Part shown: positions 26,213-34,439 of the stretch, one piece after another | How the letters are laid out: each line of letters starts with the position of its first letter | Numbering within the stretch: the stretch's first letter is position 1 | Source: Sphingobacterium pedocola | GTDB taxonomy: Bacteria; Bacteroidota; Bacteroidia; Sphingobacteriales; Sphingobacteriaceae | Direction: 5' to 3' | Length of the DNA: 64,000 bases | NCBI RefSeq assembly: GCF_015209965.1 | Contig: NZ_MU158692.1 | Coordinates: 1 to 64,000, forward strand | Made by a program: the position numbers and the translations under genes | Notes under the pieces: model-generated | What the model saw: only the letters and a program-made list of their open reading frames with translations | Told to the model about the DNA's origin: nothing | The model's database searches: none

Positions 26213-27448
26213 CTATTCAAAATCCGGATAGAGCAGATACTTTTTACGCATCTGTTTGTATGCGGTCAATTCGGGTTTCCACGAGACCTTAATTTCAGCT
26301 TCCGTTTTGCCCGCTAAAATCTGCTTGCGGAGTTCATCTGTTCCCGCCAGCTTATCGAAAAATTCTGCCCGTGCAAAAAACTTGGATTTATCTGGCATCT
26401 TGTTATAAAAATCGAGCACGTATTTCAGTGTGAACTGCTGACTATCTGCATCCAATCCTCTTAAATCCACGCCATACAATTTCTGACCTTTCCCTTCCAC
26501 ATGTTTTGCCATGCCGGCTTTCTCCCCTGGCGTATAAGAGAAATCACCATAGATCGGATCATTATGGCCCACTACCTGAAACGGCCAATCTGTACCGCGT
26601 CCTACGGATATATCCGTTCCTTCAAACAGGCAAAGTGACGCATACAACCGCACCGACAAATGATTAGGTAGACTTGGTGATGGAACAACTGGTAATTCAT
26701 ATAGCGATGCATGCGTATAATTCTCGACAGGAACCACTGTCAATTTACATTGCTTCCCATTCTCCAACCATTTTTCTCCATTAATCATCTTTGCCAATTC
26801 ACCAACAGTCAGACCATGTACCATAGCTATTTTATGGAACGAGACATTGGATTTAAATTTATCGTCTTTACGTACCGGCCCGTCTACCTGATCACCACAT
26901 GGATTCGGTCTGTCGAACACGATTAGCTCTTTATTGTGCTTTACACATAATTCCATGACGCGATGCATGGAAGTGATATAGGTATAAAAGCGTGCGCCGA
27001 CATCCTGTAGGTCAAATATCATGACATCGATAGATTGTACGATGGAGTCTTGTTTCTCATTTCCGCCATACAAGGTATACAACGGCAGTCCCGTTTTAGC
27101 GTCAACGTCGTTACTTACTTTTTCACCACGTTCTACCGTGCCTCTAAAACCATGCTCGGGCGCAAAGCCAAACCTCAAATCCACCTTTTCGCGCAATAAT
27201 ACATCGACCAAGTGTTCCTTTTCAGCGCCTACAATAGAGGTCTGATTGCCCATAAGCCCTACTTTCTTACCCTTTAATAAAGGTAAATAAACAGAAAGAC
27301 GGTCAGCTGCGGGAATAATTCCTTTGTGGCCTGCACTCGTATCTTTTTGGGACATGGCACTAGAAGCGTCTTTAGACAGTTGTCTACTCGTGCATGAAGC
27401 GAAGGTTACCAAACCTAACAGTAATAATGTGGCAATGCGTGTATTCAT
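26213..27448 (-). CDS. namZ: exo-beta-N-acetylmuramidase NamZ (DUF1343, GH171)
   Basis: A 411-residue lipoprotein (lipobox TFASC, Cys19). The mature part carries the DUF1343 signatures in order: GLMGNQT (64-70), FGFAPEHGFRG (93-103, Glu and His in the proposed active site), IFDLQDVGARFYTY (144-157), FDRPNP (178-183), PSPSLPN (256-262) and FEGTDISVGRGTDWPF (275-290). Characterised members remove terminal MurNAc from the non-reducing end of peptidoglycan fragments. The protein stands alone between two SusC/D units, on the same strand as murQ and the symporter, and gives the strongest single pointer to a peptidoglycan locus. Lipid anchoring suggests action in the periplasm or at the surface. Confidence 0.92.
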   Translation of the reverse strand: MNTRIATLLLLGLVTFASCTSRQLSKDASSAMSQKDTSAGHKGIIPAADRLSVYLPLLKGKKVGLMGNQTSIVGAEKEHLVDVLLREKVDLRFGFAPEHGFRGTVERGEKVSNDVDAKTGLPLYTLYGGNEKQDSIVQSIDVMIFDLQDVGARFYTYITSMHRVMELCVKHNKELIVFDRPNPCGDQVDGPVRKDDKFKSNVSFHKIAMVHGLTVGELAKMINGEKWLENGKQCKLTVVPVENYTHASLYELPVVPSPSLPNHLSVRLYASLCLFEGTDISVGRGTDWPFQVVGHNDPIYGDFSYTPGEKAGMAKHVEGKGQKLYGVDLRGLDADSQQFTLKYVLDFYNKMPDKSKFFARAEFFDKLAGTDELRKQILAGKTEAEIKVSWKPELTAYKQMRKKYLLYPDFE

Positions 27449-27787
27449 AATTTCTGATTTACATTAAGTTTACTCTCTTAAATAGAAAAGGTTACGCCTT
27501 ACTATTTCATGGTCTTAAGAATAATCTGAAATAAAAATAAAACAAATCATGCACAATACAGCATAATAATTCTTGTTTTTTGTAACAATCTGCACAAACC
27601 CTCGCAACAAAGCGCAAGACGAGACCAGCGCACATCTTGTTAAAAAATGTGATAAATCTATCAGAACCATGCATTAAAACGATGGAAAGCCATTTTTATG
27701 GCCACACTCACGAATACCTTCGTGTACCAAGTACACAATTTTGTAATATTCTAGTTGCAAATATACCCTGATAGATACGGACGTAAC
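27449..27787. promoter_or_regulatory. long region upstream of namZ with promoter-like elements
   Basis: No gene is seen in these 339 bases. Minus strand: TATATTTG at 27765-27758, a perfect -7 element, lies 21 bases from TTTG at 27790-27787. A start there would leave a leader of about 300 bases. A second, weaker set nearer the gene is TTTG (27546-27543) with TATTCTTA (27523-27516) at spacing 19, again directly preceded by GTGCATGA (27554-27547), the motif shared with the other operons. Confidence 0.4.
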
Positions 27788-27820
27788 AAAAAAGGTCTGA
27801 ACGTTTGTCCAGACCTTTTT
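27788..27820 (-). terminator. intrinsic terminator after the third SusC-SusD pair
   Basis: On the minus strand AAAAAGGTCTG and CAGACCTTTTTT form an 11-bp stem with a loop of about 10 bases, followed by T-rich sequence. It starts about 20 bases after the SusD stop at 27840 and closes the two-gene unit SusC-SusD. Confidence 0.85.
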
Positions 27821-27839
27821 CAACAATTAAAACTACTAA

Positions 27840-29477
27840 TTATGGTTTATCCCACCATACCGGCTCGTTGATATAAGTCGGCAAGTCGTAATTTGGCGCC
27901 GCTAAACGCAACTGGGCACTATTAAAGTTCAGCTCATAAGAAGCCATTGCAAACCTTCTCGGCCAATCTGTTGCACTAGGATAGGATTGTTCGTACACAT
28001 GAGCTGGCCGCTTATACCCCTTATAAATCCCGGTAGTCTCATTATAATTACCATTCTCATCCGCACTATAATTCATCCTCCGCATATCCACCCACTGCTC
28101 GGGTGAGTAAGAAAGCGCGATATATTTTTGAATCATAACATGGCTCATGGTTAATGTGCCCGCACTCTGTACAACCGAAGTACTCGCTAGAAAAGCACTA
28201 ATGGTATTTGCAGGAATCCCCATAATCTCCATATGAATTTTGATGCCGTCTTTATACGCTGTCCAAGCCAAATCATTCTGATTCTTTCTTAACCTTACTT
28301 CAGCTTCAATAAACTTCATTTCCGACCCAGTTAACAATAGACCTTTGGAATTCTTGTGATTATACCAGGTACCGGTAGACAATATCCGACCGTTAGCTGC
28401 CTTTGCTTCACGTAACTGCACATATACAGAATCCGCACTATCGAACTTATTTGTTTTGGCATCATATGCATAAGCAGACGGCCCCGTAAGCACCTTCTCA
28501 CTCGAAAAATCCACTCCTACACTCGCACGCATTGTGCCGTCGCCTTCCTGCGAGTGAGGAACTAATAACGCGAAGCGGGGATCTTGCATATTATTCGCAC
28601 CGCTAGGAGCGCCAGTATATCTATTTAAGATGTAATCGATGTACAATTTCGATACACGCGTAGCTGCAGAAGTATTCACATACTGCAGGGCAGATTGCGC
28701 CGTTGACGTCGTCGTTGAACTTTGATCTACATATTGGTAAATAGTAGACTCTGCAGCAGTCTGTGGCGCATTTTCCAACGCTGCTAAAATTGCGTCAGGA
28801 TCGTATGTTGACTTTTTGTTCAGGTGCGACAAAAAGCGTGCTTTCAGCCCGTAGGCAAGCTTGATCCAATTCTCGACATTACCCTTGTTGTAGGTATCAC
28901 CCAGCGCTAAGGCGGGCGCAAATTCAGCCTGCTCCTTCTGCAAATCGACGATTGCCTCGTCCAATAATTTTAAAATTTCGGAATACACGTATTCGGCGTC
29001 ATCAAATTTAGGGGTCAATATATCTTTGTTATCGAACTCCTGAAAAGGAAGCACCCCGTAGTAATCGGCCAAATAACCGAAACCCCAAGCCCTGATTATT
29101 TTGCCAACACCGACATAGTGATGGGCCCCTACCTCTTCGGCTGCCGTGATCATGGGCGCTAGATTTACGGCCGTATTCACATACCACGCCTGCCACGGCC
29201 AATTGGCCGCCGCCGCGTCGGAGTACCAGCGTGTAAGCAGGTAATTTCTGGTCGAAGCGCCGTATGTATTCGCAAGCTGATGCGTAACATGTACCGCCCT
29301 GGTACCCGCACTTTCATATCCATCTGCAAACTGCGCCAAGATCGAAGGCAACCTTTGCTCCGCCCTTGGCTTCTCAGCAGTACCACTATTGGGATTATCA
29401 TTTACATCAAGCCATTTATCACAAGAAGAAAAGGATAATGTCGCTACCGCCCCTAGTATAAATATTATTTTTTTCAT
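27840..29477 (-). CDS. SusD-like_2 outer-membrane lipoprotein
   Basis: A 545-residue lipoprotein (lipobox FSSC, Cys19) beginning DKWLDVNDNPNSGTAEKPRAEQRLPSILAQF, the mark of the SusD-like_2 clade that pairs with receptors of the RagA type. The C-terminal region MSHVMIQKYIALSYSPEQWVDMRRMNY is also typical. It follows its SusC by 4 bases and is followed by a strong terminator, so this pair carries no enzyme of its own. It probably serves the neighbouring NamZ/MurQ system, but this rests on position only. Confidence 0.9.
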   Translation of the reverse strand: MKKIIFILGAVATLSFSSCDKWLDVNDNPNSGTAEKPRAEQRLPSILAQFADGYESAGTRAVHVTHQLANTYGASTRNYLLTRWYSDAAAANWPWQAWYVNTAVNLAPMITAAEEVGAHHYVGVGKIIRAWGFGYLADYYGVLPFQEFDNKDILTPKFDDAEYVYSEILKLLDEAIVDLQKEQAEFAPALALGDTYNKGNVENWIKLAYGLKARFLSHLNKKSTYDPDAILAALENAPQTAAESTIYQYVDQSSTTTSTAQSALQYVNTSAATRVSKLYIDYILNRYTGAPSGANNMQDPRFALLVPHSQEGDGTMRASVGVDFSSEKVLTGPSAYAYDAKTNKFDSADSVYVQLREAKAANGRILSTGTWYNHKNSKGLLLTGSEMKFIEAEVRLRKNQNDLAWTAYKDGIKIHMEIMGIPANTISAFLASTSVVQSAGTLTMSHVMIQKYIALSYSPEQWVDMRRMNYSADENGNYNETTGIYKGYKRPAHVYEQSYPSATDWPRRFAMASYELNFNSAQLRLAAPNYDLPTYINEPVWWDKP

Positions 29478-29481
29478 CGGA

Positions 29482-32400
29482 TTAGAATTTTAAATTAACA
29501 CCAAATGTAACTCCTGCAGTAGCTGGCACTCCAGCATAGTCGATACCTACAGACCCTGATCCAACTACCCCTGCACCAGCGGCGGAAGTTTCCGGATCAA
29601 CACCGGAATAATTCGTTAACAACCAAAGATTAGATCCCATGGCATTGAAGGTCGCTCCCTTGATAAATTTCGATTTCGCCAACAGATCCTGTGGCAATGA
29701 ATAGCTCAATGACACCGAACGTAACCTAAACCAGTTTACCTTCTCTATAAAATGGGGAGTATGTTTCGCGTACACATCCTTATAATATGCTTCGTTGGCA
29801 ACGACTTCCCGAGATACTGACTCGTATTGCTTTGTATCCGGGTTTAATGCCATGCCTGAAAATGCAATCGTTTCGCCCCGGTTTTCTGTATTTTTACTTG
29901 TACCATAGATCGTCATCCAATATTCAGACGCGTTGTAGATATCTCCACCCTTTCTAAAATCAAACAAGAACGATAGATCCCAATTTTTATAGGTAAATGA
30001 GTTATTCCAACCTCCTATAAAATCCGGCTCCCTGTTACCCACGTAAGTAGTCGTAGATGAAGAAGTCAGCGGCATTCCGGTTTTCCAGTCCAAAAGTAAA
30101 TTCCCCGCATCGTCTCTCTGCCATATCGAACCGCTAATTCCCATAAAGTCACCGTTATTATACGAGGCCGCCTTTCCAGTTCCAACCTGTACGTCAGTAA
30201 CATACAAAATATCTAAGCCACCTATCAACTCCGCAACCTTTCCATTATTATGGGAGAAATTCAACATCGTATTCCACGTAAAATCGCCCTTCTTAACCGG
30301 GGTTGCATTCAACGAAAATTCAAATCCTTCGTTGTTCAGTTCGCCAATATTATAGTATGTTAAGATATAACCTGTCGCATTAGAAACCCGAGGCTGAAGT
30401 ATCTGATCTACTGAATTGGTTTTATAATAGGTAAATTCGAGACCAATACGGTTCCGCAAGAAACGCAAATCGGTACCAATTTCAAACGAGTTCGTTGTTT
30501 CCGGCTTTAACATGTCGTTACCTCTGGTCCAGTGGTTTCTAAAGCCACCTCCAATGGTAAGTTCAGGGCCAAATAAAGCCGTCGAGGTGACATATGCCGG
30601 TGCGTCCTTACCCACCGAAGCCCACGACGAGCGGATCTTACCAAAAGACAAGATATCATTCTGTTCAAACAATTCGGTAAAGATTAAAGAGCCCGAAATC
30701 GAGGGGTAGAAAAAAGAACTGTTCTGTTTAGGCAACGTCGAAGACCAGTCGTTCCGTCCAGTTGCATTAAGGTAGGCAATCCCTTTATATCCCACTCTAA
30801 AATCACCGTAAACGCCTACAATTCTCCTGTTGTTAAAAACCTGCGTATAGTATTTGTTGTCTTGGCTAAAATTTTCCATACTTTCAAAACCAGCAAGCTC
30901 AAAACTTTCTCCACGCATCGAAGAAGATTTTATTTTGGTATCTTCCGCGTTATTACCCACCAACAAATTGAAATCCCAGTCGTTGATCTGCTTTTTGAAA
31001 TTCAACATCAAATTACTATTTAAGTATTGATATTTCTTATCCGTATTGGACATCATTCCATTTTGCCAGGCCAGCTTCACGCTCGACCCTGGGGCTACCA
31101 GCGTATTAAACTGTGATGTGTAATTATCGACACCCAAGCGATACGTAATATCGAACCAATCGGTGACATTGATATTCGTATATACATTTCCGAGTATCCG
31201 ATCCGTTTTGTCGGATTGTGGGTTCCGGTTGATTAGCCAATACGGATTGTCCGTATTATTTTCCAAGGCGATCTGCGGTAATAACAGGTTATTTTGGCCA
31301 TCCGGAGTCAGGTAGTTCTTCATATCATTATTACCAGGCCAGATCAACACAGATTCCATATATCCGTTACCCGAAGACCCCCAAAGGCCAGAACCCGTAA
31401 GCGTTTTTCGGGTATCGCTCATGGAATAGGAGGCGTTGGCGCCAAAAGTGAATTTGCCCAATTTCTGCTCCCCGTTAAAGCGTACGGTCGACCGATTGAA
31501 ATCAGTCGTGGGAACTACTCCGGTCTGGTACACATTAGAACCCGACAGGAAAAAGTTTCCTTTTGCCGATCCTCCTGAGATATTGAAGGAATTATCGTAC
31601 ATATTGGCGACCTCATAAAAGTCCTTCATGTTATCAAACCGAGTTTCGTCTTCCGCAAATGGATCACCCCAAGATTCAAAAGTCTGCGCTACATATTTAT
31701 TATTATAATAAGAACCTTGTTTATAGGTTGCTTGCTGCTCAGGAAGCTTATTTACCCAGTTAACGCCAAATCTTGAATTAACACCTACCTGAGTTGCACC
31801 ATCAACACCCTTCTTTGTTGTGATGACGATCGCACCAGCGGCAGCGCGTAGACCATATAAGGCAGCAGCAGCAGGACCCTTCAGTACCGACATCGACTCT
31901 ATATCTTCTGGATTGATATCCAACGCCCTGTTGCCGTTAGTGGTCGAGATATTCGTACTACCATCAAAAGCCGAGTTATCGCCCTGCCCAGTTGAGTTAT
32001 CCATCGGAATGCCGTCGATGACGAATAGCGGCTGATTATCTCTTTCCAAGGAAGTACCTCCACGGATAACGATATTAGCCGAAGCACCGGGAGCACCACC
32101 TGAATTTGTCACATTCACACCCGCAATCTTCCCATTTAGCGAGTTGATTACATTCGGATTTTTATTCTTCATCAATTCCTCGGCGTTGATATCCTGCACA
32201 GCATAGCCCAAGGCTTTCTTTTCACGTTTGATTCCCAATGCCGTTACAACCACTTCGTCCAATGCTTCTTCCGTAGATATCAGCGACACATTATACACGC
32301 TACCATCACCGACAGTTTGTCTTTTTTCTTCGGAGCCGATGGCCCGGAAGACCAAGACTTCACCTGGCGCAGCCTGAATGGAAAATGAACCGTCTGCGGT

Positions 32401-32562
32401 AGTTTGCGTGGAACGTGTCGTTCCTTGCACTGTCACCGTTACGCTTCCCAATCCTTCGCCAGCTGCAGAACTAACGCGCCCTGAAACCGCTTTTTGCTGG
32501 GCCATCAAACAGGTTGTCATCATAAACAACCCGATAAAAACTAAGAGTAATTTTTGTTTCAT
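29482..32562 (-). CDS. SusC/RagA-family TonB-dependent outer-membrane receptor
   Basis: A 1026-residue receptor with a signal peptide (MKQKLLLVFIGLFMMTTCLMAQ), a carboxypeptidase-D-like domain (AVSGRVSSAAGEGLGSVTVTVQG), a plug with LDEVVVTALGIKREKKALGYAVQDI and ALYGLRAAAGAIVITTKKG, and a barrel ending AGVTFGVNLKF. The KREKKALGYAVQ plug start marks the group of SusC that goes with SusD-like_2 proteins, which fits its partner at 27840. The pair forms a short unit closed by the terminator at 27788-27820. Confidence 0.92.
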   Translation of the reverse strand: MKQKLLLVFIGLFMMTTCLMAQQKAVSGRVSSAAGEGLGSVTVTVQGTTRSTQTTADGSFSIQAAPGEVLVFRAIGSEEKRQTVGDGSVYNVSLISTEEALDEVVVTALGIKREKKALGYAVQDINAEELMKNKNPNVINSLNGKIAGVNVTNSGGAPGASANIVIRGGTSLERDNQPLFVIDGIPMDNSTGQGDNSAFDGSTNISTTNGNRALDINPEDIESMSVLKGPAAAALYGLRAAAGAIVITTKKGVDGATQVGVNSRFGVNWVNKLPEQQATYKQGSYYNNKYVAQTFESWGDPFAEDETRFDNMKDFYEVANMYDNSFNISGGSAKGNFFLSGSNVYQTGVVPTTDFNRSTVRFNGEQKLGKFTFGANASYSMSDTRKTLTGSGLWGSSGNGYMESVLIWPGNNDMKNYLTPDGQNNLLLPQIALENNTDNPYWLINRNPQSDKTDRILGNVYTNINVTDWFDITYRLGVDNYTSQFNTLVAPGSSVKLAWQNGMMSNTDKKYQYLNSNLMLNFKKQINDWDFNLLVGNNAEDTKIKSSSMRGESFELAGFESMENFSQDNKYYTQVFNNRRIVGVYGDFRVGYKGIAYLNATGRNDWSSTLPKQNSSFFYPSISGSLIFTELFEQNDILSFGKIRSSWASVGKDAPAYVTSTALFGPELTIGGGFRNHWTRGNDMLKPETTNSFEIGTDLRFLRNRIGLEFTYYKTNSVDQILQPRVSNATGYILTYYNIGELNNEGFEFSLNATPVKKGDFTWNTMLNFSHNNGKVAELIGGLDILYVTDVQVGTGKAASYNNGDFMGISGSIWQRDDAGNLLLDWKTGMPLTSSSTTTYVGNREPDFIGGWNNSFTYKNWDLSFLFDFRKGGDIYNASEYWMTIYGTSKNTENRGETIAFSGMALNPDTKQYESVSREVVANEAYYKDVYAKHTPHFIEKVNWFRLRSVSLSYSLPQDLLAKSKFIKGATFNAMGSNLWLLTNYSGVDPETSAAGAGVVGSGSVGIDYAGVPATAGVTFGVNLKF

Positions 32563-33006
32563 ACGTTTGATAGTTTGTTTGTTAAAAAATAATTATTTGT
32601 ACTGCTACAATCGAAATAACCGGATTTATCATAAGCTTAGCGCTTACAATACTACAGAAAAAAAAATAATCATGCGTTATTTTGCAAGATTATTTAAAAT
32701 TAATAGAATATTTGGAACAATTACAAACTATATCTGCTTAAAAATCACTTTTAACAACGTGATTATGCTTCTTTTTAATTTTTATCCGCAAATTGACTAA
32801 GACCGTATTTATTCAGAAGACCTTCTTTGTAACAGACACCTAGCTTCTTTCCATTATTATCAGCCAGTTAATGCAAAAACCGATTGAACCACCATTTAAA
32901 TCTAAACCGAATACCGCTACGAGGGATACTGGCACACCTTTCTCTTTAACTTCCAAACCCTGTAAATCAAGAAATCGGGACTGGACAAGTCGAGGGTTGA
33001 TATGTG

Positions 33007-33069
33007 CTATACCTTTGTTTTAGACAATCGGCACTAATTAAGTAACCGTATCTAGAAACAAAGGTATAG
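33007..33069. repeat. 18-bp inverted repeat with 26-base spacer
   Basis: The left arm at 33007-33024 (CTATACCTTTGTTTTAGA) and the right arm at 33051-33069 are reverse complements except for one extra G. The 26-base spacer has no gene or promoter match. The arms are too long and too A/T-rich for an ordinary terminator. Possible explanations are a small non-autonomous transposable element, a recombination site or a large RNA hairpin. Confidence 0.7.
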
Positions 33070-33157
33070 TAATAATGAAAACAAGAGCAAGACATATAAG
33101 TGGTTCCAGCCTACAGATTTTTCTGATGATCTTTTGGCTGTAAATTTCATATCCCAA

Positions 33158-33196
33158 TTATCGCAACCCAAATTACCGTAATGCAGGTTGCGATAA
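33158..33196 (-). terminator. hairpin, probable terminator of the Kelch lipoprotein gene
   Basis: A perfect 11-bp stem TTATCGCAACC / GGTTGCGATAA with a 17-base loop begins 9 bases after the Kelch gene stop. It lacks a strong T run, so termination is likely but not certain. Confidence 0.5.
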
Positions 33197-33204
33197 CATC
33201 TATT

Positions 33205-34173
33205 TTAATAAGAAACAGTCACCTCGTGATACTCCACCGTAGCCGAGTTCATTAACGCTTTGGCAATATACAATTTGTCGCCATTCGTTAACAGTGAAAC
33301 CGAGAAGGACGAAGTAACGCCGGTAGTAAGCGGTTGAGCTTTCCATTTCTGCATGGACGGGTTATAGATGTGTAGCTTCATGGTTTGCCAGTCCAGCAGC
33401 CAGATCAGGTCTTTGTACACCACTACCGTGCTCATGGTAGGAGCTGAACTGTAATTAAATGGCAGATCGGGCAGCGCCTCCCAACTGCGTGTTGATAGGT
33501 CGAAAACACTGAATTTTTTATCGGCACTCCTACCGCCCAGTACGTAAATTTTATTGTCAACTCCCGCTACGCCTGAATGGGATGTAGGATATAGGTAGTC
33601 GGGCAATCCGAGCCAAGTATTGTCTTTTATACTGTAATACCGGAATTCTTTCGGACGCGATCGTCCGCCTAGCGAATAAATATTACCACTATATATAGCC
33701 GTACCTACTTCGCCGTCCCTAGCAGAATTCGGGTAGTTTAATGCAGTCCATGTATTGGCCGTCACGTCGTAAGCTGCGCTTCCATTGGCAAACAAGTACA
33801 TTTTTTTGCCATCATTCACTAATTTGCCGCTATATCCGCAAGCACACAGGTCGTCCGTAACGGCAAGTGCTGCAGAATAGCTGTTACTCGCGGTGTTATA
33901 GGACAAAAATCGTGGTTTCCCATCGGAAATTGACGTAGCACCATAGTAAATGGTTTTGCCAATCATAGAGAAAAAGACATGCGAATAGTCTACGCGGACA
34001 CCTGTTTCGGGTGCGTAGATCTTGGTAAGTGAAACGGATATCGCATCGGGATCAATATTGTGCACAGGGGAAGGATCTTTATCCTTGCTGCAACTAACAA
34101 TTAAAGCGACCAGAAAGACCATTACGTAATGCGAAAGTCCTAGTATCTTGTTGCTATTTATCCTGTCATTCAT
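33205..34173 (-). CDS. Kelch-repeat lipoprotein
   Basis: A 322-residue lipoprotein (lipobox LIVSC, Cys28) with a Kelch-type beta-propeller: repeated blades such as YYGATSISDGKPRFLSYNTAS, IYSLGGRSRPKEFRYYSIKDNTW, IYVLGGRSADKKFSVFDLSTRSW and IWLLDWQTMKLHIYNPSMQKW. Kelch propellers in Bacteroidota serve as binding proteins or, in NanM-like proteins, as sialic acid mutarotases; I see no NanM-specific context. The ATG at 34173 is chosen because GAAAGGAG lies 7 bases before it and a lipoprotein signal follows; a longer frame to 34278 lacks both. No close operon partner. Confidence 0.75.
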   Translation of the reverse strand: MNDRINSNKILGLSHYVMVFLVALIVSCSKDKDPSPVHNIDPDAISVSLTKIYAPETGVRVDYSHVFFSMIGKTIYYGATSISDGKPRFLSYNTASNSYSAALAVTDDLCACGYSGKLVNDGKKMYLFANGSAAYDVTANTWTALNYPNSARDGEVGTAIYSGNIYSLGGRSRPKEFRYYSIKDNTWLGLPDYLYPTSHSGVAGVDNKIYVLGGRSADKKFSVFDLSTRSWEALPDLPFNYSSAPTMSTVVVYKDLIWLLDWQTMKLHIYNPSMQKWKAQPLTTGVTSSFSVSLLTNGDKLYIAKALMNSATVEYHEVTVSY

Positions 34174-34439
34174 GTAGTAACTCCTTTCTTTTTCCAATAC
34201 AATGTTACCCATTTGATCCCGACGCATTTTCGGTAATGAGTGGAGGAGTATCTTGACCGCGTCAAAGAGCTCTTTCATTGAGTAAACGTCCTGGGGGGAC
34301 CTGAATATGGAATCGCTATCAGCACGAAAAAAAAGAGAATCGAAAATGCAAATGGTTTAACTAGCTGAGGGAACCTTTTGGATATATTTTTGGATACGCA
34401 TATATCTATGGAGAAACCATATTTAATGCAGCAGTATGC

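Larger units (their letters stand above)
32563..33204. other. gene-free region upstream of the third SusC
   Basis: About 640 A/T-rich bases with no convincing gene. Near the SusC end the minus strand shows CGCATGATTA (32676-32667), the motif shared with other units of the locus, and a weak -7 TAGTATTG (32654-32647). The far end carries two inverted repeats, entered separately (33007-33069 and 33158-33196). Confidence 0.5.

Noticed and set aside
32378..32800. 140-residue plus-strand frame over the 5' end of SusC and the gap beyond
   Set aside because: It is antisense to the start of a clear SusC gene, then low-complexity A/T-rich sequence; no domain.
34174..34278. 35-residue N-terminal extension of the Kelch protein
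   Set aside because: The extension precedes a strong Shine-Dalgarno-like GAAAGGAG and a complete lipoprotein signal at 34173, so the shorter start is better.
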